DNA of 64,000 nt, from assembly GCA_021234155.1 (NCBI GenBank), contig JAJEKV010000270.1:248001-312000 (forward strand), written 5' to 3'. Shown one piece after another: positions 43,373-55,292 of the stretch. The first letter of the stretch is position 1. The number at the start of each line of letters is the position of its first letter. The notes beneath the pieces are model-generated. The model saw only the letters and a program-made list of their open reading frames with translations, was not told where the DNA came from and searched no databases. Origin of the DNA: Isoetes taiwanensis (lineage: Eukaryota; Streptophyta; Lycopodiopsida; Isoetales; Isoetaceae). The position numbers and the translations under genes are program-made.

Positions 43373-45859
43373 GGGCCAATAAGCAGACCAAATAAAACCT
43401 TAACAATCGACTAACGTCTTTAGAGAAAGTAAAACCTCGCAACAATAAATGCGTCTTTAGATGGTTTGCAAAGAAAAACCGCAACAATCCTTTGATGGTT
43501 ACCATACACATAACGTGCCCTTTAAAAATACTCAAAATGACCATACAAATTTATGTATGGCAATAACTGGCTACAAAGAGAATCTTTTAATTATCAAGTA
43601 ACAACTTTATATGGTTTCCATGGTTCCAATTCTAATTCATGGAACTCACCAATTTTATCCGAAGCATTCTCTTGGTTCTTTCACAGGTCTCGTGGTATGG
43701 TAGAGAAGCACGGAGTGGTCCACAATGGTCTGTTGTCGTTTGTTTTATCTTGTCGTTTTATTCAACACGGTACCTGAAAAGCGAGTCCATTACGCCCTTA
43801 TCATATTGTCAAAGAATCTAATATGTTGATGATTTTTCACAGCTCCCTGCAATCGAGTTTAGTGATGGACTTTCATATGGCGTTGTAGTTTGAGTGATGA
43901 TGCTACCTTTTTCCCGTTGAATGCTTTCGATATTAGCTAGCTTCTCTTCACTCATAGAGAAGCAAGCATTCTTTTGCTTTCAATCTCTGAAAAATGCAAA
44001 TGATATCCATGAATTATCAAGTAATGACTTGCATCATCTAATCTTACTATGAATCTAAGCGATGCATTGACACCACAATAAATAGACTTTTTCCATTCAA
44101 TGAGATATGGCATACTAGGTAAATACTTTACTCTTTCTGTGACAAAAGCATCTTTTCTCTTCTACACAACTTGATTTCACGAACCTTTTGCAATACAGTG
44201 AGACTATGCGAGACGGATAAGTAAAAGCAACTATAGGGTCAATTTCCTTATAGATGTGGGCTATGGAGAAGCAAAAACGAGAAGGAAGATTACTTACAAC
44301 AAACAAAAATTGAATTCTCCGGAGCTAGCAGACGGTATAAGCTTGAGCGATTAGGAGGAGGAGACTCAATTTGTACTTTACGTAGAACATATTTTCAAGC
44401 CAAGCCGTGTCGGCGGGCCACAGCGGTCACATTTGTGAGGAAACAAAAGCGATACCGGATTGGCGGACTCCATATCAAGAGGTCATGGTGGAACCCAAAC
44501 AATCTCTGGTTGGAACATCCCAAACAAATCTCTGCGAGTCTAAGTGTGGCGTAGTCACAAAAACCCTAAAAAATTCAGAACAAATCGCAGCAGCGTATAT
44601 AGAATATTCTATGACATATACCGAAACAAATCGGGGCCTTCTATCACGTCACTCCACCCTCCAACAAGAGGTTGCCCCTGAACAGCAAAAAAAAAAAAAG
44701 AATCTACGGTGGCTAATGCCACATCGGTTTTGTTGGGGTGGAGGTGGTGCGTGGATAGGCTAGAATTTTAGAAAGGTTTGTGGGCTTGGTTGGCTGGGCG
44801 TGCTAAAAATCTAAATAATTATATTTATTTATAATTTGTATGTTAAAAATGATTAACTTATTTATTTATATTAACAAATTAAATAGTTTATTCCATGGCA
44901 CTTCTTTTGTATTTTAAGTGCTTTTTTCCCTTTCTTGGTGGGGTTGGGGATGGCGGATGGGATCCATCTACCATCTCTTGTTTGCCCCCTCCCTCTTTCT
45001 GCCCCTCCCTCTTTGCCCCTCAAAGCCACAAATAAAAGAACACAAATGCGTCCACTTTTAAACATGAGGCCCTACATCCGGATGTGTCCCTCTTTAATGT
45101 GTCGACATATATGGTAAAATATAATATTAAGATAATTTTTCCCAAAATTCCCTATTTGATTAAAAAGAGCGTATCTAATTTTGGGAGGGCTAGTTACCTT
45201 TTTCTTAAAGGGCCCGCTACTATAAAGAAGGTCAAATTAGAATGTCATAACTCGTGATCCGCAGTCAAAATGTGGAAAAGTTTAGCTTTTGGAAAGTTCT
45301 CGAGTCTAGTTTGAGGAGTTGGTGTGGCAGCATTTATAATTACTTATAGTGTGTGAGATGTATTAGGAAAAGGTGGACAAAGTGATTTGCGGCGATTTCA
45401 ATTCATGTTGAAGATTAATACCCCTATTTCATTATTCTTAGCAATGTATTTTCTCTTGATCATAGGCGTGGTGTAGTAGTAATGATCTGACAATATTTTA
45501 TATCTTTGCTAGTATAGCCTTTTGAAGGTGGATCGATTAGTAGGTTAAGTGATGTGCCATAACAATTTGCATATATATTCTAGATTATCCGGTGATTCCT
45601 TGTATTTCATGTTCAAGTATTAATTTTGTAGTGTTACAAGGCCTAAAATCTCTTAATCGCATCATTTCAGGGTCAATCATGGGGGGTACCCCTTCGATTG
45701 ATGAAATAATACAAACATTGACAAAGACTTAGAGTTCAAAATCTCTCGATCCTCAAATTCTTCATGATCATCAATTTCCGGGGAGAGCCTTGAGGCGGGA
45801 AATCTAGAAAACATAAGTGGTTGTGTATGGCTCAATAAAAACCGTGAAATCTGAGACTC
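43373..45859. other. Long stretch without a recognisable gene
   Basis: Several short frames exist (for example 44407-44763, plus strand, 118 codons), but none carries a motif I recognise. 44790-44900 is very AT-rich; 44930-45020 is C/T-rich. If the duplication is a tandem one, this is the right end of its first unit. Confidence 0.35.
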
Positions 45860-45947
45860 TTGGTGATCACGAGACTCATGTTTCATCACCCCGCGATAAC
45901 CGGTAGAACGCTGACTACTAATTGTTGCGACTGCGGAGAGAGAACAC

Positions 45948-46250
45948 CTTTAACTATTGTATTTGCTGAGTGCGGAGTCACCACATCTCACGAGAAGTTA
46001 TCTTCGTTTATGGTAGCTACCAGTGATGATTGAGGAAGAAATCAATAAAAAGTTAACCCATATTTGCAGAGCAAAAACTTTAGGGTGCTCAATGTCTACC
46101 GACCATAAAGTCCTTTTGATGAATAAAAGCGGATAAAGCTGAATTAACTCAACTTCTTACATTACCTGCGGAAAGAAATGTAAGTTTGGAAACACAGTAT
46201 GGAACATCTACGCTTTCCATTTGCAATATCCACCTAATACCATGATAACA
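45948..46250 (-). pseudogene. Kinesin-12-like exons (copy B)
   Basis: This is the counterpart of 22217-22514. Exon equivalents lie at 46250-46166 (SKLTFLL still readable) and 46017-45948. Splice acceptors are damaged (for example TGCAG replaced by CTGGTA before the second) and indels break the frame. The further downstream exon of copy A (22026-22154) is not clearly present. Confidence 0.75.
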
Positions 46251-46689
46251 CTGCATGGATAGGTTTATTGTCAGTGCACATTATTATTGGGCTACCAAAT
46301 GCTGACCCCCAAATACAATCACATCGAAAAAATGCCCTTACAATTGCTGGATGTACAACACATATAAATGGAACCACTATAAACAATAGCTCTGTTACAA
46401 ACAAGAAAATTTCAGTTCAAAGGAAAACCCTGATCAAGCGAAATGAAACTACTATCAAGCGATGAAATACCTAAACTAAAAAAGGAAAAAGCGCGGACCA
46501 CTCAAATGATCGACCAAAAAGGTAAATGCGCATAATTCTTTGAATTAGATCTCATTACATGCAACCACTTGGGAATCCCAGTGACTCACCTACTTGCAGG
46601 TATTGAGCGGATTTTGGAGGAAAGCGAGGTTTTAGAAGGGCGCATCCGCATCATCTAGATCTCCGGCCGCTTCCTTTAGTAGTGAGGTC

Positions 46690-46743
46690 CCATAGCGGTA
46701 AATATACAGATCGACATATTATACCCAACCTTAAATGGCAAAA
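46690..46743. mobile_element. Mutator-like MITE, left part (copy B)
   Basis: This is the left terminus of the element that is whole at 22979-23161. It is cut by the L1 at 46743; the right part continues at 54374-54513. Confidence 0.75.
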
Positions 46744-49539
46744 TAGAGGTTTAGAAAAATGGGCGTCGCCTCTTTTTTTGCATACATCTTTATATTTCTG
46801 TTACAAAGCCTTTCTTGATTGAAAATATGGGAAAATTTGGAAATTTGATTTGAGCGGAGATTTTTGGATCAATGCCTTGTAGAAGAGGTGGCTACAATTA
46901 AATTCTTCACTACACCCATTCTTCGTTATTTACCTTTTTCTATATACTTGTACATTTCACTTCACCATTTCTTTGATCGATTCATGGAAACCTCGGTTTC
47001 ATTTATGAGAAATCTAGAATTTCGTGTGGTTTTGAAGACTCGACTACGATCTGGAATTCCTTAATCATCCGCCAGGTTCTTTAGGATAATCTCATTTGGT
47101 CACGGGTACTCCTTTGTACCAATAGGGCCCCAATTTGAGTTCAAATCACAAATTAAATTAATTTGGAGAATTTAAGGTTTCAAATTTTGTTATTAAGGAA
47201 AATTCAGGGTTTCATTGTGAATGGTTGGACTACACTGATCTCATTGGAAGTTATCTCTCTGAATCAGCTCAATTAAAGCCGGAATTTCCCCCTAAAACTT
47301 GTTAGGTGCCTTATCATGTCTCCTCGACATTTGATTATTGCATTGTATGGCATCGAGATCTCTTTGGTTTAATTTTGCTTCATGCTTTTAGTTTACATCC
47401 CTCTTTCACATTAACTTTTTTCCCCCTTTTAATTGTTATAAATATTGCATGATCTTTTGTTGTTCCCTCCTGAATTTTACGCCAATGGTCCCCAATTTTC
47501 CTATAAACCCTAAACTTTTGCCTCTGCGCACGCGAGCGAACCTTTCCTCGGATCGATCCTCGATGCTTCAAAAATCAGATTTCCTTTCAAAGATCAACCT
47601 TGACACAATCCTTTTTGGAAACCCGACATTTGCTTCCTTCTTTTCTTGATGGATCCAATTTCTCATCGTGTTCCGCATTGGGACAATCTTTACTGATCAC
47701 GATCACGGGGTGTCCTTCATCCCGCAAATCTGTTACTCAAGCCCCTGTTCCATACGGAGTTGCTAGAGGCCATCGAGAGATCCGTTCAAATGAAGAGTTG
47801 GATGGAAGACTCAAAAGCACCACACAATTCCTCCTATCACATTTTCTTCGTCTTCGATTGTCCAGCAAAAATTGGTGCTTTATCAAACTCTCTTTGTGAT
47901 TAGCTAAGGTTTCAAATGGCATGAAACTAGATAAATTATTGGGCTTTCTCCTCATTATTCATAATAAAAGGTATGCCAGGGCTATATATTGGATTCAATT
48001 TCCCCTACATTATGCTTGAATGTGGGAATTCTAAATAATAAATTTCTTCTGAACGCTGCATACATAACCTATGAGACCTCACAATTACAGCTTTCCTTAA
48101 AACAGCACTAAAGCTTGATATTGGTCGGATGAATAATTTATGCATTGCTTCCACATCGCCATGGCACAAGATCAATCAATAGGATGGTGCTCAAGCTTTC
48201 CTTTTTAATTCTAGTATGGACTTTATATTTCCTGAATACTCCCTGTCAAACCTCGAGCTTTGGTCAGCTTGATCTTCAAAGAATATACCCTTGTCCATTC
48301 AGCACACAGGCTTTTGGCCATGAATCTTTATTAAGTCTTAGATGAGTACGGGTATCCTCTGTCTCCGATACACTCACTTGACATTCTGATTTTCGAATAA
48401 ATTTATCTATGATTTCCTCAAGTCATCACACTTCATCCTTTGTGTTGCCTCAGGCTCAGATAAAGGATACCAATCAAGCATGTTTTAAAGGGACAAATCC
48501 GAGGGATCAAATGCAGTAAAAACATATAAATAAACAGTGGCATTCAGGTTTCAAAGCTGCAGTAGTAGTTAAATGGACTAGTAAATGGGCTACAAAATTG
48601 AAAAATAAGGTATATATTGATGAAATAAAGGCAAAGACAAAATTTGTAGAAGATGAGTTCCTCATTTCTTATAGCTCAAACTAACAATTGGGGCCAAAAC
48701 TTCTAATTAAGGTATTATGGTGGAAAAGCTACCGAGACAGCGATAAGTTAAATTTCACTACAGTGAAATAATCAAAGGAGGCCAAAAGAGGCTAAAAAAT
48801 CAAGAAAAATGTCAATATTCCAGGTCTTATTGATTATCCTGCTCAGACCAAAAAGTAAAGTGGGTCATTAACTACAAAAATCTAGGGACAAATCTAAGTT
48901 TGAGTTAGATTCCTCTGGGTGAATTCACATGTTAAAATACCGATGTCAGCTAAATTGAATCAGCAAAGACAAAAGTGAGATGAGACTAAAATGGACACTC
49001 ATTTGTCCATGTATCACTAGAATCAAAATACTGCTGATTTGGCTCAAGTATTAGCACAGCAGCAAACACGTGACAAGTCAACTTCAAAAGTCATGCTCTA
49101 ATCCTTTCGGGTATTATCGGCCGTAATGGTAATCTAGATTCTGAATTAAATAAAAAGCAAAAATGTGTTTCGGGACATCCCTCTCCAATCCATCCTTAGC
49201 CACTTCTCAACTCATATTCAATCATTGGTACAAACATTGAAAAGTTGCCTTCCTAATTGACCTAGACTCTCGGTGGTGGATTAGCATAAGCCCTTCCAAG
49301 ATTTTTCAGATAAGTTTCTTTGAGCACCGGCCTCTCTGCCAAGATCTCATCCCTAGCTTCACCTACGAAGGGATGCAATAAAATGAGATGGGAAATGATT
49401 GCATGCGGTTCCTCTGTGCATTCACGATTTTGTTTCAGTACACAAGACACTCAAATTGTGGGGCTTCAAGAAAAAGAATGTGCCGGCAAGTTCTCATACG
49501 CTCCTTCAAATATTAATAAGCCCCTATTAATAATCCTAT
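46744..49539 (+). other. 5' region and decayed ORF1 of the L1
   Basis: No continuous frame is seen. Short pieces at 47449-47649 and 47600-47899 are open but carry no recognisable domain. A zinc knuckle or DUF4283 could not be identified, so where ORF1 begins is unknown. The empty-site comparison places this stretch inside the insertion. Confidence 0.45.
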
Positions 49540-49789
49540 GTTTCAATTCTTTCTGGAGGATGTTACGGTTATAGTGATAATGATGGTTTTGGGAGTGATA
49601 AAGAGAATTGGGATAAAGAAAAGAATATTTAAATGAAAATCTTAGTATTGATCTAAGTTTGAGAAAGTCTTTACGTGAAAAAACCATCTAAAAGGATGGA
49701 GATAAATTGGGATTGATCTTATGCGGTCTAAATAAAACTCCACACTCAAAAATACGGTAAGAAAAATCAAGAAAGACTAGATTATAAAT
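49540..49789 (+). pseudogene. C-terminal remnant of LINE ORF1
   Basis: The plus strand encodes CYGYSDNDGFGSDKENWDKE, resembling the acidic SDKEN region near the C-terminus of the copy A LINE ORF1 (YHYDNNF...ESDKEN). It ends with a basic TVRKIKKD and a stop at about 49787, just before ORF2. The resemblance is of moderate strength. Confidence 0.5.
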
Positions 49790-49815
49790 TGTCCTTTTCT
49801 ATCTTCCTCTTTATA

Positions 49816-52800
49816 ATGAAGATTCTTTCCTGGAACCTTAGAGGCATAAAAGGTCCTTTGAAAAGAAGGAGGGCTATTGCTCAAATCAGGTTGTATAATG
49901 ATGATATAATCCTTCTACAAGAGCTTAAACTTCCCTCTTTTGAATGTAGCAATTTGGGAGATTGGATATACCCTTCCTCATCTTCAATTTGGATTAACTC
50001 TGCTGGAGCTAGTGGTGGTTTAGCCATTGTTTGGAAAAAAGACATCAAGCATTCCTCCTTTTATAACAGCCCTTCTAAAGCTTGGCAAGCTATGATTTGC
50101 TCTGTTTCGAATTCTAACTTTGGAATCATCAATGTTTATGCTCCTACCTCTCCAAAAGATAGAGAACCTATATGGAGTGAAATTAATAGCTGGTTGGAAT
50201 CTCAAACTATAGAGAACTGGATTGTTGCTGGAGATTTCAATAATACCCCTCTTGGGATTTTAAGTTTGAGATAAAATAAATATGTCCTCAGCCTGAAAAG
50301 AAGCTGAGATTTTGCTTATCTCGATAACAATTTAGTTCATATTCCCTCTTCTACAGCCACCTACGCCTTGGTCTAATAAGCAAAAAGATAGAGCAGGGTT
50401 TCTTTGGTACTCTTGGCAGTTTTTATGTTTCTAATCCATCTCTGACCTTTGGGACAATAGTTATGTAACAAGTGATGAAGGAACCTCTATTTCTGACCAT
50501 CAGCCTCAATTCCTTCATACCTCTCATGTCATCAGGATTCAAAAGAAGAGCCTCTCTTATAAATTTAATTCTTCTCTTCTCGAGAATGAAAATTTCTGCT
50601 CCCAATTCAAAAACTTTCTATGATGATCTTTACTAATAGGTTTGCTGGAAACTCTATACCTCCTATGACTTTTCTATTCTAAAATTAAGGAAGTCAAAAG
50701 GTGGATTAAGAACTGGTCAAAGCGTAAGGATCAGTGCAGCAAAGAAAAAACCAGCTTCATGTACATGAAGGAAATTAGATCCTACTTCAAAATGATCTCG
50801 ACTCTAACCTTCAAGTAGGGGAAGAAATTCTTGAGAGAAAAATTAAAAATATTGGGAGATTGAAGCCAAAGGCTCTGCTGGTACAAGATCAAATATACTA
50901 ATGATATGGACTACGGCTCCTCAGGATTCTTTTTCGGAATAGCCAAAGTGAGGTTCTTAGAAACTCTATTACTTTGAGACTATTGATGATCGGGATATTA
51001 AATATAATTCTCACTCACGATATTACTAATTTCTTAAGGCGGATATATGGATCTTTTTAAAGACAATTAATTCCTCCCAATGAGATCTTGGATGCAAATG
51101 ACTTTTCTCCATAGTCAATAATATTTTTACAGTCCCAGCTTGAAACTATGGGCCGAGGTCTCTGCTCTTTCCTTCTCACTATTGAGATTTTGAGACTCTC
51201 AAATCCTTTAGTAATGGTAAATCTCACAGTCACGATGGTTTCGGCTAATTTTATATCAAGTCTGGGATATTCTAAAAAATGACTGATTTCTTTAATTCAA
51301 TTCATACGGAATTCTAATCATCTTCATCCTTCTATTTCGATGGCCTGATCACTTTGGTTCCTAGGTTGATCACCCTTCAAAGTTTCAAAGCCCGGGAATC
51401 AATCTCTCTCACGAACACTACATATAAACTTTGTGCCAAGATCATTGCTCTGAGGAATCAAAGCTTTCTCCAAAAATATTAGCTCAAATCAATACACTTT
51501 CCTTCCAAATAGATTTATTTTTGGATAATAATTATGTAAGCGACTATGGAGGGTTTTGCATTGGAATAAAATCTCTAATCAAATTGCATCCTCCTTAAAT
51601 TAGATTTCAAAGCATTTGATTACATCCAGGATGGGATTTCTTAGATTTGCTATGTCAAAATTGGTTTCCCTCCTAAGATTATTAGTCTTATTTATAGTAC
51701 GAATGCTAGGTCGAATTTCATTTTATTCTTATCAATGGGTGTCCCTCTGGTTTCTTTTCTCTTTCTTGTGGAGTGAAGGCAGGATAATACTCTTGCTCTT
51801 ACGTATTCTTAGTGAATTTCTTGAGGCTTCTTACTAAAGGTCATCATGCATTATCAAATTCTTCTCAATTAAAAGGTCTAAAACTTCCAAGCTCCCAATA
51901 AATAGCTATTACCCATTTCCACAATATCGCGATGACCTTCCTCGCTACGGATGATCCTTTGGGCATCAATTTTTCCTCAAGATCTTAGGTCAATTCTCTG
52001 CATGGTATCCATTTGAACTTGAACAAAGTATGATTATTGGGATATCAGTGCTCCAACTTTAGCTGGGATAAATGTTCTCCCCTCAATCAACAGCAAACTT
52101 CTAGGTACTCACTGTAAGATCACCAAATTTCCTATCAGGGCTTTGGGGACCCCTCTTGCTTGCCAAAGATAAAAGCTAAACAACTCGGGAACTACCTCTC
52201 TCTTGGCCCAATTGTGTGCTAATCTGTTCATAGCTCTTATATGTCTTCTCACTTGCCTTGGCTCCAAAATGTGTCTATTTAGAGGCTTGAAAATTCTTGG
52301 TTTTGTTTGGAAAGATGATGTTAATCATTAAATTCTGTCACCAAAATGAAATCTTAGTGGTTTTAGGATGCAAAATCTTTTCAGTTAGCACAAGCTCTTC
52401 TTTGGAAATTTATATGGAAATCATTATGGAAATCCTTCTCCACTGTAAATTCCTTGAATCTTTGGTTCTACGAGTCATCCTTTTGGTCATCCCTCTATTG
52501 GCCTGCTCCCTGTTCTGCCTTCAATCGGATGAGACCCGTACTAATCTTTCCCCTCTTATGTGTAATCTTATCGGGCTTAGATGCTATCTCATCAACTGGG
52601 TTATTACTAAAGGACAAGCTTCATAAACTCTACAATTTCGAGATCAATTTTAGTTGAATTAAAAATTCTCTTGTTCTTGCCATTAAGCATCTCGGGGTAC
52701 ATTACAAGAAGTGAGTGGGGAGGCTGGCTTCCCCTTTACCTTAAAGACTTCTTATTGATGGGAGGATTGCTCCTACTTGGACTAGATTGAAGGTATGATT

Positions 52801-54260
52801 AAGTACATCATGTCGATAAAAAAATCTATGCTCTTATCAAACTATTTTCTACAAACATCCTGATCTGATACATCCGTTCAGTTATAAAAGGAAAAGGAGT
52901 CTACAAAGTGAAGAATGTATATAATACTATGTCCTCTAACATGGATAACTTTGCAAAGCTATGCTCAAATGGTCTATTTCTTTATGAGTGACTTAAAGTC
53001 TTTTTCATAATATGGAATTCTGTTGCCCTCCAAAATTTCCTATTTTACTTCAGCTCCTGGCTAATGGCGATCTGAATAATCTGGTCTCTGTTTCCAAAGA
53101 AATCCCTAGCATCTCGGCAAATTGCCCTTAAATTATATTAATAATCTTGAGGACATTTCTCATATTTCTTTTTCACATAAGTTGAATGAATTTTTGGACT
53201 GGATTCTTTGCTAGATTTGGTATTGTGAATAATGGAGATCTTCTCTCCCTTATTCAACATAATGATATCATTTAAATTCAATCATTTATATTTACTCTGG
53301 TGGAATATTTGGAAAGCAAAATAAGACCCATGGTCATAGAAATCCTTCTATCTTACGGATTAAAAGATGCATTTTGGTTTGACTTTGAGACTATTACCTT
53401 GACTCATAAAAAGTGGTACTAACTTTGACGAAATACAGGAGGACTTTAGGCGGTTTACAAAGGGGACTCTGATTTATTTACTTCAAACCTTAATGTGTGG
53501 ATTCTAACTTGTTTCTCTGATAGTCTGGGGTACCTTGCATTCCCTCGTGGAGAAAGGGAGTTGTCAAACCGGCAATGATCGGCCTCCTTTGGTCGGACTT
53601 CAAATGACCACATTATGAAGAATGACATTGCCCTCCCTCTATGGAATCATTTCTCATGAAAAAAAGGGCATAGGACACGAAAAGTGAAAGATTTGGCAGA
53701 GGCTACTTGGCTTTTACGGAGGGTTGTGCCGGCTCATTGCCTTTAGATGTTTGTCAATCAACAACTTCGCTACTTAATGAACGATGAAGCTAAGTCTACG
53801 GATCATACTATAATCACAAATTATGAAGAATCTCTATGGTTCTCTTCTTTTACTTACGGAAGGAAGGGCATGTTCCGACTATTCTACCATAATCGTTGGG
53901 CACCAATCATTATCTCTTTGGATCTCTGGATGGATTCAATGCATACTTCAATTCCGTCTTCTCATCTCGGACTTGATATATATCCTTCTTTGTTGGCCCA
54001 TCCTAAAACACGCTTTTGCTCTTATTTTAATTTAGTTTTGGCTTACCTTTTGGTGGATTCAATTTTGGCGAGGTTATCGGGTTTTCTCTCAAGGTTCTAA
54101 AATTCTACTTTGCATTGTGGAAGTTACAAAATTTTCTATTCTCCAAGATCGAGAATATTATTACTATCGGGTCTTCTTAGCATGCTTTGCTCATCACTTT
54201 GACTCATTTTTGTTGGATACAAACTCTTTCAGAGTGTCCTCTTGTTATTGCTATTAGTGA
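49816..54260 (+). pseudogene. LINE ORF2: endonuclease and reverse transcriptase, decayed
   Basis: ORF2 nicks target DNA and reverse-transcribes the element RNA. From the ATG at 49816 an open frame to 50274 holds the endonuclease. ILSWNLRGIKGPLKRRRAIA, IILLQELKLPSF, INVYAPTSPKDREPIW and IVAGDFNNT contain the conserved N, QE, Y and GDFN catalytic boxes. Later blocks are broken: KAFDYIQDG near 51612 is the RT motif A region, TDD near 51945 may be the F/Y-A-D-D box, and IKFPIRALGTPL-like sequence near 52115-52160 fits the connector after RT. Many stops occur. An ORF1 end lies 27 bp upstream. Confidence 0.85.
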
Positions 54261-54373
54261 TTAAGTACACATCTTGGTATGCCTATTTATAAAAGGCATG
54301 CTATTATATTGTATCTATGAGTTTTTATAATTAATAATAAAACCAACTCTTACTTTCAAAAAAAAAAAAAAAA

Positions 54374-54513
54374 AATGGCAAAAAAAATCCGCTAAGTCCA
54401 CAAAAAACTGAAGTGTAATTTTTTTTTGGGCGTGGCTATGTCATCAAACCTGGGACTCTACGAGGATATGCCCGTGGGTATAACATGTCAGCGTCAAATA
54501 TTCTTTGCGCTCC
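54374..54513. mobile_element. Mutator-like MITE, right part (copy B)
   Basis: It continues the MITE interrupted at 46743. The right inverted terminus (TAACATGTCAGCGTC) is readable; the flanking 9-bp target repeat has decayed to GTGGTC. Confidence 0.75.
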
Positions 54514-54884
54514 CGTGGTCGTGAAAATTTAAGGTGCCATGGAAAAAGACATGCTAAAATTTAGTGTTTTAGTGTAGAGCATAATTCAAGTTGGATCTAG
54601 GGTGTGTTGGATCTCATTGTTGGATCTGAGTGGATCCAAATCCAGAATTCTGACAAAACATATAATATAAGATAATGATATATGCTCTTTAGTTTTTTAG
54701 ACTCTATGCTTGATCTTTGTATTTTTAAGTTCCTATTTATATAATGCTAATGGAGTTATTTGGGTTCGATTCCCAAAGGCAAACAAGAAATTCAATAGGG
54801 ATTTTTTGAATACTCTGGAATCGAGGATGAGATATTCTTAAGTTTAACAGCACATGTCTTTTTTACAAAAACAACACGTGGTTG

Positions 54885-55292
54885 CACTACAACTAGTAAA
54901 AATAACATGTAGATAATTGAAGGAAAACTATGCAGGGAAAACTTACATACAAAAAACCATGTTGTTTTGGTGAAGATCCTGTGGCAAACCATACGATATG
55001 CATTGTTTTGGGTGATGATCACTTAAAACCATGTGTTATTTTGTTTTAATTAAAAATCACATAAAATTTAGGCGTTTTGTCAAAAACCATGGTAAAATAT
55101 ACACATAAAAATTACCGCGTTGTTTTTGTTAAAAAAAAATGCATGAAAACTATGTGTCATTTTTGTGAAAACCTACAAAAATTACGCATTGTTTCTAGCA
55201 TTTGCCGGAACAATATGTATAGTCTTTGGGTGTTGTTTTTACGCAAAGATGGCAAAAAAACTACCACGTGCCAATTTTAGGGGTTATAAGTG
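54885..55292. mobile_element. CACTA-like element (copy B)
   Basis: Counterpart of 23569-23996. It begins CACTACAAC and ends GTTATAAGTG (one extra A in the terminal TATAGTG). Internal repeats are shortened by indels. Confidence 0.4.

Larger units (their letters stand above)
46744..54373 (+). mobile_element. L1-type LINE insertion, 7.6 kb, with poly(A) tail
   Basis: The insertion is defined by comparison with copy A, which has the uninterrupted target. AAATGGCAAAA flanks both sides (46733-46743 and 54374-54384) as a target-site duplication of 9-11 bp. The 3' end is an A-run at 54358-54373, preceded by TTATAATTAATAATAAAACC. The plus strand carries the end of an ORF1 and an ORF2 beginning at 49816. 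The length fits a full-length element with 5' region, ORF1 and ORF2. Frames are heavily decayed, so it is an old copy. Confidence 0.9.

Noticed and set aside
49262-49450. Minus-strand frame ending in AYANPPPRV as a host gene exon
   Set aside because: It lies inside the L1 insertion on the opposite strand, and no family or neighbouring exon was recognised. Most likely a chance frame.
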